A stretch of DNA of 64,000 nt. Origin: Plectrocnemia conspersa. Lineage: Eukaryota; Arthropoda; Insecta; Trichoptera; Polycentropodidae. The DNA is taken from the NCBI GenBank assembly GCA_009617715.1, contig VTFK01000074.1, forward strand, positions 1,488,001 to 1,552,000, in the 5' to 3' direction. Made by a program: the position numbers and the translations under genes. The notes beneath the pieces are model-generated. The model was not told where the DNA came from and searched no databases. It saw only the letters and a program-made list of their open reading frames with translations. This document shows, piece by piece, positions 12,871-23,862 of this stretch; position 1 is the stretch's first letter, and each line of letters starts with the position of its first letter.

Positions 12871-15072
12871 TTGTTCATATCATTTTTAAATACAATGCAA
12901 CTTCTGGTTGTTAGATCGGATTTAAAATAAGTTTCTTATGAATTAAAAAAAAATAGTAAGGATCGCACTTCTACTTACCTACCATCATGTAACTTTTTAT
13001 GGCGGCGGTGAAACTGCTAAAGAATATTTCTAAAAAAATATATTTTGTATTTCAAGAAGTGACTTAATAACTAGAATAAGGCAGCCAGTATAAGGGTTAG
13101 TAAATACGGTGGCTAACAGAGTTTCCAATCCCAACTCCTATTGTTTGAAATGGTTTATTTATGTAACGTGTGGTAGAGCATTGTCTTGCAAGAGAATTGC
13201 AACTAATGACTAATCTAAGTTACTTAATCACATCATTCCGTCCAAATGGTTGCAGTAAACATCGCTGTAATATATTGACAAGGTCTAATGAAGCTGTAAA
13301 AAATAGTACAAGTGCTGAATAATTTATTATTTAATATACCCTTTTAGATTCGAGCTGTGTTTTGCCACTTTATTTTCATTTAACACTATTGCTATAATTA
13401 ACCATTGTAGTAATAACTTAAACATTACTGCTGATTCGCGTTTGGCTACAGATTTATAGCTCATCATTATCTTAATTGGATTTGGGTTGCACTTATTCTT
13501 AAGATTAAAATCATAAAACAGTGTATATTCTAATTTTGGGAAGGCGTTCAACAAAGTTTGACGTTAGTTATGAAAAAAGTTCTTTATTTCTTAATAAATT
13601 TATACTATTTTTTTAATAATATTAATGATCTAGTTATTATCTTAATCTACGACATTTTCAGTTTCTTAAAATTATTATTTTTTGCCAGAATATTAGGTTG
13701 GTTATTCGTAAGGGAAAAGTTGACATAAACCTCTTTGCGGATCTGTTATTTTTAATTTTAATCACCAGCACGATAGACGAGTGGTATAAATCTCCGACTA
13801 TTGAACTGAAAGACCTAGGGTTTAAATCTCATATGGACTTAAGTGTTTTTACATATCTATCGTGGCTGGGAGATCGGAATTAATGATTATTTTATAATTA
13901 TAATTCCGATCGATCGTCACAGATTAGGTTTACCTAGATTTTCTAATTAAAATCGAACTAGGTCGTATATATTACATATTGAAAATTCTTTAATAATGAG
14001 TTATTTCAGCTCATAGAAAATATCTTATATTATATGTATAAAAAACATAATTAAAAATTTTCACACCAATTTCTGCGAATCATCGAAAAGTATTCGGAAT
14101 ACAATTTTAACTTGTAACTAATTAACAATATTACCAAATATATTAATGGATGTTTTAGCATAAAACTGTTTACATAGCATTTTTATTTCAATTGTAAGTG
14201 CCGGAGTTAGCGACGGATTTTAAATAGAACATTTGGCGCCCCCATTTTCTCCGAGGATTTGCAGGTGTCCCAGTAGTAAAGACCTGCATGCAGATCATTA
14301 AACTTCTTTAACGATTCGTTTCTTAATATATGTTTATTTTTTTCCATTCATTCGAAATTATTCGAAGATTTTTCTGAGCTTACAGAAGACTGCTTCGTTG
14401 ATAGTTTGATGCTAGCGTAGGGTCCTTGCATATTTTTGGGATTAGAAATACCTATTTTCAAAAAAACGTGGAAGTATCCAATTTTTAAACAAGCATTAAA
14501 AATCTTTGGTAGAAAAATTTGCACCTTTTGAGGTACGATATTTTATATTTTATTAGCTCTCGGGGCTTTCCAATGACATAAATTATTTGTACAAAATTGT
14601 CGGACCTTGGTTGCTCAGATATTCTAACTTAAGTTATTTAAGCTCTCGTAGAAAGTGCAAAACCGATGGCATCCGATTCTTGAAAAAAATATTCCACCCT
14701 TAAGGGGTTCTTCAAGGGTTCAACCTGGGTGTTTTGCTCATCACGTTATTTATTAATGATAAAGATACAGCTTCTATTCCTTCTTGTCTTGGGTCTTGGT
14801 AGGTCTTGGAATAACTTAATCTAAAAAATTTAAAACTGGTTTTTGAGATACATTTATAGAAGGTTATTATTCGCTTTTGAATCCTATCGATTATCTGTTA
14901 GAAGCGTTAGGATACGATTCGCTGAGTTCTTTCATAAAAAAGGATAAAGACTAGTTTTGGGTTTCGGGATGTGTTTGAGAGTCACGATCGCGTCCTCTTC
15001 TGAAACCCGTTAGAGCCAAGACGTCCGCACAAGCCGCCCCCACATATAGCTGTCGCCATCCAGTTCATATTT
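12871..15072. other. Non-coding DNA, mixed composition
   Basis: The 61-codon frame at 13698-13883 has no recognisable domain. 14200-15060 is of higher complexity and contains one copy (near 14995-15026) of a short repeat shared with 30395 and 52640. No gene is assigned. Confidence 0.45.
13871..13912. repeat. Perfect 11-bp inverted repeat (hairpin)
   Basis: GATCGGAATTA is followed about 18 bp later by TAATTCCGATC. The spacer is A/T-only and itself partly self-complementary. This is a possible cruciform; no element ends were identified. Confidence 0.5.
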
Positions 15073-15348
15073 GAGCTGTTGATTTTAAAAGTGGGGCAAG
15101 TCCATATAATCAAAATTAAATATTATTTGAACAAATTATTTTTTTAATTACAGATAATTGTTTAAAATAAAAAAATATTTTCACACACGTATCAATAAAT
15201 AAATTAAAAATATTTATTATATATTAATACTTACCTTAAATACTGAAATTTCTGCATTAAGTATTTTTAGCAATGATTTGATTTATACGATATAAGTACT
15301 CTTTTTTACAACAAAATGGACTTGCCCCACTTTCAAAATCAACGGCTC
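15073..15348. mobile_element. 276-bp MITE with ~33-bp terminal inverted repeats
   Basis: The left end GAGCTGTTGATTTTAAAAGT continuing GGGGCAAGTCCAT (15073-15105) is the reverse complement, with two mismatches, of the right end ATGGACTTGCCCCACTTTC continuing AAAATCAACGGCTC (15316-15348). The interior is A/T-rich without an ORF. The target duplication is unclear; ATTT on both sides is possible. Confidence 0.8.
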
Positions 15349-17338
15349 ATTTAACATTGATTCATACAATAATCTGGACCGATACGTAACACTTTATTTT
15401 AATATTGCATGAAATTAAGTCTGTCTATGTCACATTTTGGATAAAATTGTTAGAGATATCGACTTTTAAACTAATAGTTAGAAAAATGGGACTTTTTTAT
15501 ATTCTAATGCATTTTAAAGGTCAAGAAAATAAACGAAGGTCCATAAATATTTAACAATACATATTAGCGCATTTTGCTTTATTGTTTCTTACTGTTCATT
15601 ATTTAAGTTCTTTAGAGTTACGTTTCAAAGTTCGCTCGCTCGACCTCCGAGCGGACGTTTCCCTTTCATGTCTCACACCTATTGCAAGACAGTAAATTAA
15701 GACGGATGATCTTGCTAATAGACGCGCCGTTTTAGCGGAGATAAAAAACAGTAAAGAGCTGAGAGTAAAAAAATAACCAAACACATATAACAAACGACCC
15801 GTTCCTGTTTACGCGTCCATAGTTAAATTCGCGCCGGTTAATGCCTCAGTTTGTCAAGTTAATGTTTATCCAGCCACCGACCTCGAACGGTTTTTTTTAG
15901 CTGTCGGTTTGTGGGTTTTTTCGTCGTAAACTGCATGCAGTGTAAATTAACACCTTTTTTACGAGAAGCCAGGATCCAATGAATTGCAAATGCCGCGCTC
16001 GTAGACTGCATAAATTTTCCGTTTCCCAATTGCATCCGAAGCCGAGGCATAAGTGGTCGTAATCGCTAGGGGGGAAATTTCTCTTAGAAAGATGTTCAAT
16101 TTGGATATTTGCATTGGGAAGAAAAGTAATTTATATTGATAATAGTATCGCTAAGCGTTAATCGATACGGTGGCGCGAGTTCAGCTTTCAAATCTCTGAT
16201 TTGAGTGCTTGTAAGCTGGAGGAAAAGTTACTCAATTTTTGCTTTAGAAGATTTTTAATTAATGTATTCATATGTAATTAATAATACATGTATATTTTAA
16301 AAGCTTAAATTGTAATAGCAATATAGAAAAATAAATGACAAAACGAGCTAAACTTTTAATGTACTTGAATATAGTTTTAATAGCACCATATTTTTGTGTT
16401 TATCTGTCTAGTTAAGATACCGTTTATTATATTGTAAATGTTAATAATATTATGTATCTTACATAAATTAGGGACTGATAGGTTTGTCCACTGACTGGAA
16501 TTAATTTGAACATTTATTTGCCATCAGAATTTAACAGCATTTCAACGTTAAATTAACTCCTTTCCGACTTCGATCGACAAACATAATGTATCATCGACAT
16601 CCTTGAAAACATTTCCACAGCCAGCTCAGTCGAATGAAGATTGATGAATGTGCTGATTGAGACCGACACGCATTTCTTCTTGGCTCATCAATATTGGTTG
16701 TATCGCACGACGGACGTGTATTGCTGTTTACCTTCACAGCTAATAGTTTTCATTCCATTTCATGTTAAAATAATATGCTGATATCGTTGGTGATATTTGC
16801 TCAACATATTTTCGCCTTGTAAAGTGTATAGAAGGATTTAACATGCTAAATTAAACAAAATTTCTAATGAATATTACACGTTGTTGAAATAAAATTTCAT
16901 CGGCATGCAAATGGTATGTGGGTTCTTGGAAAAATTGTATAATACAAAATTATACTGTGCCAGACTTGAAATTCATAAATTCTAAGAAAAGGGCTGCGAT
17001 TTACATATACGTATATTTCACGTGTGGAATTGTATTAAGTCTTCTTTGAAACTGATTGTCTGTGTCGGAAATATAAGCAGATATTTTAAATATGATTCGT
17101 TCTTTTTAATCATATTTTTTAAATCTACAGATTTTATGAATTTCTATATTTGTTGTCAATATCTAAAATAATAAAATTAATTTCTATGTATTGTTAAATA
17201 ATTATGTAATAAGACACCAAATTAATATCAAGACTGAATCTGATTTTTCATGATTTTTTTAAAATCTAAGATCGATCAGAATTATGATTACATAATATTC
17301 GCTAGTTTAAATCTCACAGATACGAAAAAAAATTAAAA
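15349..17338. other. Non-coding DNA; island at 15590-16200
   Basis: 15590-16200 is a CG-containing, higher-complexity island with two chance minus-strand frames (64 and 63 codons). The rest is A/T-rich. No splice-flanked coding frame was recognised. Confidence 0.45.
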
Positions 17339-17339
17339 A

Positions 17340-17402
17340 CGCTCCATATAGGATTCGAACGTAGGTCTTTAAGGTATCAGTCACCGACTATAGTGCTGTA
17401 TT
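17340..17402 (-). repeat. tRNA-derived SINE head (family S2)
   Basis: The reverse complement reads CACTATAGTCGGTGAC...CCTACGTTCGAATCCTATAT. GTTCGAATCC is a good RNA polymerase III B box and TATAGTCGG occupies the A-box position, at tRNA-like spacing. No complete cloverleaf is formed, so it is not a functional tRNA gene. 57366-57425 is a related, more decayed copy. Confidence 0.55.
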
Positions 17403-17639
17403 ATCGAGTGCGAGTTTGTTCTTTACTGACCACTTTATTTTGCACTGTAAGAATTGACCTTAATCCATAATCCCCAACGTCTGCAATTCTTCACGTTCAT
17501 AAGACAAATGCGCCCGCGAAAGAGTTTCAGTATAAGTCGACAACCAAATCAATATAATAATATTTTGTTGTATGTACAGGCTTGGTCATAATTATGTAGC
17601 ACCTCAATAAATGTATTATATCTTAAAAAATCATTTAGA

Positions 17640-18350
17640 TTAAAGTGTCTGTTTTTAGCTTATTTATAATATTTAGAAGGCCCACCCATTGTGGCATTTT
17701 GTCATCTAATGACTTGCAGGTGACATTTTTATCGATTCCATCTAAAATTTTTCTTGCAACTCAATTTTGGATTTGCAATTGTGTTTGACAACATTTCCTT
17801 TTAATTTTGCCCATAAATGCTTTATAGGATTTAGGTCTGGTGACTGTGTAGGCTATCCTAAAAGCGTCAAACGCAAACTAATCACTGCTTTTTGTGAAGT
17901 ATGGCTCGGAGTGCTTGTAATAGTTTCCTGTACGAATCCATTAAAGTGGATTTTAACATTGAAATATAAATGTCACTATTCAAACTACCCTCGCAAATTT
18001 ATAGCTTTCCTACCCCTGCTGCTGTAATGCAACTGCAGACCATACCGCTTCCGCCACCATATTTCACTTTGGGCACTACGCTATTAGCTAGATATTCTTT
18101 TCGACGCGCCAGGGGTCCCAAAAACCAAAAAAAAGTAATAAAAAAGTATGAATATTAAAAAAAAATATTTCGTTAGAATTTTTTGAATAAATTAAGTTTT
18201 CAATATATTTTTTAGTAACCAATATTAGATTAAGATTACCTCAAAGTTGGACTCATTGGACCTTTAGATGTCAAATCTCAGTGTTTTTCGGCCCATTTTA
18301 ACCTTCGAGCTGTATTTATTTCTGAGAACTACAGTTTGTGCCAAGTTTTA
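17640..18350 (-). pseudogene. Tc1-type transposase relic
   Basis: Minus-strand fragments in Tc1 order are: RLKWAEKH with SNESNFEV (about 18350-18250, the second with the position of the first catalytic Asp changed to Asn), then RRKEYLANSVVPKVKYGGGS (about 18105-18045), then QSPDLNPIKHLWAKLKGN (about 17852-17799), where the usual DLNPIE Glu is Lys. It is broken by frameshifts, stops and ~110 bp of A/T-rich insertion or decay. The N-terminal HTH region is absent, and mariner sequence lies there instead. The family is the same as the element at 22301-23462. Confidence 0.75.
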
Positions 18351-18359
18351 TGCTTTAAA

Positions 18360-18990
18360 ATTGTGGTTTTGAGTTAAAATATAAGATAAGGTGCCTTTCA
18401 ACATCTTCAGATTTCAATTTTTTTTTTGTTTCTCAAGGAGTGCTCCGTTGATTGAAATATATGATAGTCAGACGAATCAAGGTCTGGTCGTAGCTAGGGT
18501 ATGTGGTGCTCGGGGCTATCCTTAAAATTGCCACTCCCCCCTATACATTTTTTGCATGTTAAAAAAAAGCAGCATTTCTTAAAATAATTAATTGGTTATT
18601 GTTAAGCTCTTGCTATTCGTGGATATATATGTATTTTAGTGCATTTAGGGTTAAGTACTACACTAGACGATCCCATCGCAAATATGCCGCCTCCAAGCAA
18701 GTGCCGCCCGGGGCGGCCCGCCCCCCTCGCCCTACCATAGCTACGCCACTGTCTGGTGAAAAAGAAGTTCAGAATCAACCAGAGAACTTAATTTGTCTTC
18801 ATGAAAATCCGATCGTCTTCCACTTCTAGGAAGGTCTTTCAGGCTACGATTACCCGATTTGAAATTTCAAAATTAAGATTGACAACTGTTTACTTTTAGA
18901 ACTTCTCCATAAATGTTGTTAATGGCTTCTGTGCATTTAGTCATTTATCGAAGAAAAGCAGCATGTCGATGTTGGGTTTAAACATTTTAC
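18360..18990 (-). pseudogene. Internally deleted mariner transposase, interrupted by a hAT-type insert
   Basis: On the minus strand the N-terminal HTH region is visible as CTEAINNIYGEV...GNRSLKDLPRSGRR (18930-18820), running to SSLVDSEL. It then jumps directly to FSPDLDSSDYHIFQS and KSEDVERHLILYFNSKPQF (18485-18370), the C-terminal end of mariner transposases (SPDLxPSDYHLF). The whole catalytic centre between them is missing, so the copy was an internally deleted derivative. A 263-bp element (18489-18751) interrupts the SPDL codons. It abuts the Tc1 relic on its left, apparently replacing or splitting that element's N-terminus. Confidence 0.75.
18489..18751. mobile_element. 263-bp hAT-like non-autonomous element
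   Basis: The right end GTAGGGCGAGGGGGG (read inward on the minus strand) terminates in ...AGCTACGCCACTG. The left end begins CGTAGCTAGGG, its inverted counterpart with the first ~6 bp lost. TCTGGT(GA) follows the right end (18752-18759) and TCTGGT precedes the left end (18483-18488), consistent with an 8-bp target duplication partly deleted. CAGTGGCGTAGC ends plus GCCCGGGGCGGCC interiors are typical of widespread hAT-like elements. It is inserted in the mariner relic. Confidence 0.6.
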
Positions 18991-21918
18991 CCTTAAGATA
19001 AAAATAAAAAACATTAGAATCAGTGTTATGTTGACAAATGGTCATTTAAGGTTGTTTTCGGGTTTGGCTCGCAACATTGTCAGATGTTAACACAGCAAGC
19101 CAAACGTTCTCTCTGCCGCCGTTTTGTCGTTATTTCCGCTTCGTTTGTCGCTCTGAATATATTTGCGCCCTACATACAATTATTTATATTTGTTGCAGAT
19201 TCATTGATAATTAATTATCACCTTATGCTATTTCTAGATCCAAAGTCGATTTAAACTATTTAATTTATTGCATTATTTTGTTTTCTTGTAAACTATTAAG
19301 TGGTTACAAACTAGAAATTTGTACTAAAGTCTTAGAAATAATTTATTTGTAGCTGATTATCGTAATAGTTTAACATCATAGAAACATAGTTTCAATACAT
19401 TGTATTATATCTGTGATTTGATACAATAACAACTAATAGTTTATAGTCATTGATGAACAATTTGTCAGCTTTTTTTTTATGATTTTTGTGCGTTTCTAAA
19501 GATCAGAAAATAAAAAAATATGCTTTAAAGGAGCAGTAAAACTGACTGCAACTTTTTAAAATATTTGGAAACCAAATTAAGCCATAAAAAAACTTCATCA
19601 GTTTCTTAATGATTAAAATGTAAATACAAGTACATAAATAAAAAAATAAAAACATAAATAAGCAGGAGGCGAAAAATATTATTCTAAAAGAAAACGGAAA
19701 TATTGCATGAAACCCTCAGGAATATTTTGCCATTTTTTCCATCGGCGACAACTCGTTATTCATTTTGTTTTGGCAACTTTTGTAATACTTAAAGCGTGCC
19801 CTCAATGACCGAAATTCCTAGAGAGCATGTTTTTTTGTCATTTAGGGCTTTTAAGTACACTCATCAACGCGACTCGAAGAAATCATATTTCAGCATACCT
19901 TGTAGAAATGTTGTGGAGAAAAAAATTGAAATATTAATATCAATATACCTCTTATGTATATGTATCCGAAAAATATTTTTAGAGTCGGTTGTATAATTGG
20001 GGAATCAGACCAGAGAAGCACGCTTGCGCACTATAAATTTATATATGACTACAGTACCTTCAAGCATTAAAAAACATTTTTGTACTGAGATAAGAACGTT
20101 GAGAAATTCCTAAACTGGCAATGTATTCAAACGACTCGTGTTGCCCATATTAAACATATTAATGACAATTTGAAAAGTATGATTAAAAATAAATAATCAT
20201 CTGATGGGAAAACCCAAGCTTAATCTATTCTTTTGATGCAATGAAACGATCTCAGTAGAAAACCATCTATAAGATATGTCACGTCAAGTACTTATCATAA
20301 TAAATTTAATTATAGAATGCAATATTTATAGATTAATAACGACTTTATGTGTTATAACAGATTCTGTACTCAACTTTTATATTTTAATTAGTTTTGAATA
20401 TAAACTTGCATTAAAGATAGGTCTATTCAGTCTCTGCCACTGCTTCTAATATTCAATTGTTATAAAGAGCAATACCCTTGGTGCATTGAGATGAAAGAAG
20501 TGTGAAAGTGTAATATTAAAAACCTTGGTAATAATTCTCGGAGCGTGTCGCTACTGCATTTATATTATAGATAGGTATTGTTATAATGTTCACGACCGAT
20601 TACGACACGTTCAGTTACGTATTACTTTTTTTAATTTAATTTTTTCAAAGTATCAATGCGGCGAATGTTGTCAAACTGCGAAAACATTCCGAACGTCCTG
20701 CGGCGGTTCTTCGATTTCGTAATTTATGGTGTCTCCTACAAAGGCACGTAGTAATAGGAACGGTTCGATTCGAAAAACCGCATCCGCGCGTGAAGATATG
20801 CGGAATTGTTCTCGCACGAAAGGGGAGTAATGAAAATACCGCACTTTAACAAAACTCCGCTGTACGAAGCGTTTTTAATTAGTTTCGAATAAACTCTTTT
20901 AATGTATGTTTGATTATTATTAAATTAATTTTTAATAACAATGTAATAATCATGATTTTTATCTTGTTTACAGGTTAGTGTTCATTCTACTTCACAGCAG
21001 TTCCCCGTATTATCATCTTCATAAGGTATTTAGATCAGCGATTACAATACATCTATATTTGTGTTGTATGTTTTAATATTATTACTTCAGAATCTAGTCA
21101 GTGATTATACAAAATACAAGAAAAGTGAAGCTTGCCATTAATATTAGAGCTATTCAAAAATAGTGAAATAATATTATAAATTTTCATATTGCAATCTAAT
21201 AATATATACGCTAAAACCTTTTCCAGAAATCGTTCAAACCTTTAAAGTAATTTACATACAAATTGGATAATTAGTTTACGGGATAATAGTGTACAAACAT
21301 ACTAATACGCTTTTAATTAATATGATCATCATTCTAATATATAACGTATATAAATATAAAATAAATTTAGTGTTCATAGTAAATCATATTTAGCTTATAC
21401 TATATCCGATTGATCCAGAAAAGCTGCTTTCTATCATTCCTCACGTTCTAAACGGCAATTATCACCCATCGTTCCGTGTGACGATTCCTCGTTTTCGTCG
21501 GCGCTGCATCACGTGTGTCCCGCGCTGCCATTAGAGCTTCGTAGCGCTCGCGCGCGTTTTTTTACAGCAGAGATCGAAACCATGAAATTGCATCCGCTCG
21601 AACGAAACCGCACACGGCTGGTTGTAACGGACCACGTTCGGTTTAGTTCCTCCTTTGCACAGACGCTGCATCTCGTTCGTCACACGCCTGACTATGCGCT
21701 GACTGGGATGTGCTCCCCAGACAAATGCGACTTCGTTAGTGTGCGGTACGTGAGCAGATCGTTTCCTATGACTGCAAATTCTGCATGCGGTATGCTGCTT
21801 ATGTGGCAAAATCTAAAAAGTTTTTTATAGAATTCAAAAATAGTTACTGTCCTTTAAAAAGTTTGAGCGAATTATTTTTTTAGTGATTAACAAATTAAAT
21901 CGGCACTTCGCTTTGCCC
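18991..21918. other. Non-coding DNA with islands at 20560-20850 and 21420-21830
   Basis: Both islands are rich in CG dinucleotides. The second includes GCATCACGTGTG (an E-box) and GCTCGCGCGCG. The open frames over 21513-21830 exist on both strands without recognisable domains, as expected of chance frames in GC-richer DNA. The remainder is A/T-rich. Confidence 0.45.
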
Positions 21919-21992
21919 CTACCAACTTTTATGCATCTATCGATTTTGCAGAAAAAAATATTTATAAGCATAATCGATAGTATGGCTGGTAG
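21919..21992. repeat. Imperfect fold-back hairpin
   Basis: CTACCA (21919) pairs with TGGTAG (21987), and TATCGATT (21938) pairs with AATCGATA (21972), with an unequal bulge between and an A/T loop. It could be a small fold-back or the end of a decayed element. Confidence 0.35.
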
Positions 21993-22162
21993 GTTGTACT
22001 CTATGCTTTGAAGGCAACCCATTTTATATTTAGGTTGGGCATGACGCTAGGGCGATTTTATTGCTTTTGACGTAAATTTTTGACTTCCGAGAAGTGATTT
22101 TTGCGCTCTTTTATTGACCAAAATTCAGTTTCAATTTGAATTTGAGTCTCGTATTTTTTAAT

Positions 22163-22204
22163 TCCCGGGACTCGACACGAAAATTCCCGGGAATTCCCGG
22201 GAAT
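22163..22204. repeat. Short CCCGGGAATT repeats
   Basis: CCCGGGA(A)TT occurs three times within 42 bp (ATTCCCGGGACTCG, then ATTCCCGGGAATTCCCGGGA). Such self-complementary arrays are common near hAT termini. It contains overlapping palindromes. Confidence 0.6.
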
Positions 22205-22300
22205 CAAAAATGTGATTATTTTTTTATTTAAATCACAGAAAAATAATGGTAAAAATTAACTTATATTATCTTTTTAAAACCATAGTTAGCCATAATAATA

Positions 22301-23462
22301 ATTGGGCACCCCAATATATGTATGTGTTACATCTAATATATAAATAAAAAACCGACTAATGCTGTTTGAAGTGTTTATTTCAAACTTATTTTCAATATTT
22401 AGTGGTCTCACGCTTAGCTTTAATTAAAGCTGCAACCTTTTTTAGCATACTGTCAACTAATAGCTTGAGGGGTGGATGAAGATAATTTTCTCCATTCCAT
22501 TTGCAATTTTTCTCGCAGCTTAATTTTGGGTTTACAATTGTGTTGGGCAACCTTTTTTTTTTTAATTTTGCCCATAAATATTCTAAAGGATTTAGGTCTT
22601 ATGATCGTGTATCCAAAAAGCGTCAGACCTTTTGACGCAAACTAACCCCTGCGTTGGAGCGTTTTCTTGCTGGAACCATATGGTAGCGTGGTATATGCTT
22701 TGAAATTTTTCAGTATGAACCCATTAAAATGGATTCCAACCCTCGTAAGTATACAAGTTTCCTATCCCTGCTGCTGCCATGCAATACCAGATCATAACAC
22801 TACCGCCACTATATTTGACAAATCTGTGTTTTTAAGACCACTCTAATATTTGAGTTTTGTTTATTTCTGAAAGCCACGGTTTGTGTCGGGCTTAACAACC
22901 TCTGAGTTCCACATTGTTGAGCTTTATTTTCATCGTCTGTAAAAAAAATGGATGGCCCTCTGCTCGCAAAGACTTCAGCTGCTAACTTTGCAGACATTTT
23001 CCGATGATTTTTAAGGGACTCGCGAACCAATATTAGATATTCTCGAGCAGATTTCTTTCGTTTTCTTTTAGTTATTGTCTTTGATTTGTAAGAATCACAT
23101 TTCTTGAACCGTTTCAAAGCATTTTGCACAGCATGTCGTGAACAATTAATGTATTTACTATTTTCCGATATATTAAATCAATAATATGCAATAAAATTAT
23201 ATTTACTCTTTTAGCATTTTTCAAATGTTTATATAATATTTACAATAAATAAAAAAATTAAAACGATAATTAAACGTAATAGTCACTGAAGCGAAACTTA
23301 ACAATTTGACTTGCAATTTTTTTGTAAAACTGTTGTAAGCAATTAAAAACGACAGATTCTTTTGTATAGTTCTTAGAATTATGGTTAATAATACCTACTA
23401 AAATATTTCGGTTAGAATATGCACTTGTAAAGAGTTACACGCCATTTTACGGGGTGCCCCAT
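22301..23462 (-). mobile_element. Near-complete but dead Tc1-like DNA transposon (1162 bp)
   Basis: TA dinucleotides (22299-22300 and 23463-23464) flank ends that are inverted repeats: ATTGGGCACCCC at the left and GGGGTGCCCCAT at the right. Similarity continues inward on a gapped basis. The interior is a recognisable Tc1 transposase on the minus strand from HTH to C-terminus. It lies within a region that also carries hAT fragments. Confidence 0.85.
22392..23185 (-). pseudogene. Tc1-like transposase pseudogene
   Basis: Reading the minus strand, the HTH/paired-like DNA-binding region is well kept (23185-22960): ALKRFKKCDSYKSK, KKSAREYLILVRESLKNHRK, MSAKLAAEVFASRG. After a frame change ARHKPWLSEINK is seen near 22890. 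The catalytic part follows as KYSGGSVMIW (22810-22780), QQENAP (about 22660; Asp of QQDNAP is Glu) and a degraded DLNPIE region near 22590. The end is intact: LKKVAALIKAKRETTKY and a stop at 22392-22394. There are several frameshifts and stops, so it is non-functional. It is the same family as 17640-18350. Normal length is about 340 residues. Confidence 0.85.
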
Positions 23463-23589
23463 TATAATGGACAAGTGGTAAAAATTTATGGAAACAAATT
23501 AAAAATATTTTATTAGATATTTAGTTAATGGATTTGCATAATACAATGTTTTGAGACAAAATTACTATATAGATTTGATCATAAAAAAT

Positions 23590-23790
23590 ACGATATTATG
23601 CTTTTGAAGGATAAAATAAGTTTTTAAAAACACCAAGGCATTTAAGGACGAATCAGATCCTAGTTTTTGTGATAAATATACCGGCCGTAGAAAATACTCG
23701 CTCGCTTTCTATCGATGTTGGCTTAATTGTAAGCAATGATTTATACAAAATATCTAGATTTTATTTAAGATAAAAAATAAACTTGCTGGT
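23590..23790 (-). pseudogene. hAT transposase C-terminal dimerisation domain relic
   Basis: The minus strand reads LYKSLLTIKPTSIESERVFS, then TAGIFITKTRI, a stop, and DSSLNALVFLKTYF. This is the conserved hAT tail (LAxxLLxIPxTSxxSERxFSxAG...LxALxFLxxxF). One stop or frame change interrupts it. Upstream coding sequence (higher coordinates to about 23860) is only faintly visible. The missing zinc-finger and catalytic parts suggest deletion or decay. Confidence 0.75.
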
Positions 23791-23862
23791 GTATAAAATT
23801 ACGAAATAATTCTGTCTTGACTCGTTCCAAAGATAAATTATTATGAATTTTAAAGTAAAAAA

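Larger units (their letters stand above)
22032..23862 (-). mobile_element. Decayed hAT transposon, split by a Tc1 insertion
   Basis: The minus strand carries the hAT C-terminal dimerisation domain at 23590-23790. On the downstream side of the Tc1 element lie a CCCGGGAATT-rich block (22163-22204) and an end reading TAGGTTGGGCATGACGC at 22031, like hAT termini. I infer that these belong together and that Tc1 (22301-23462) landed in the 3' region. The 5' end and its inverted repeat were not found, so the outer limits are provisional. Confidence 0.4.

Noticed and set aside
17340..17402. Functional tRNA gene on the minus strand
   Set aside because: The B box is good, but no acceptor stem or full cloverleaf can be formed. 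A second diverged copy at 57366 points to a SINE.
21513..21830. Overlapping ~100-codon frames on both strands in a CG-rich block
   Set aside because: Open frames on both strands of the same CG-rich DNA are typical of chance. No motif was recognised.
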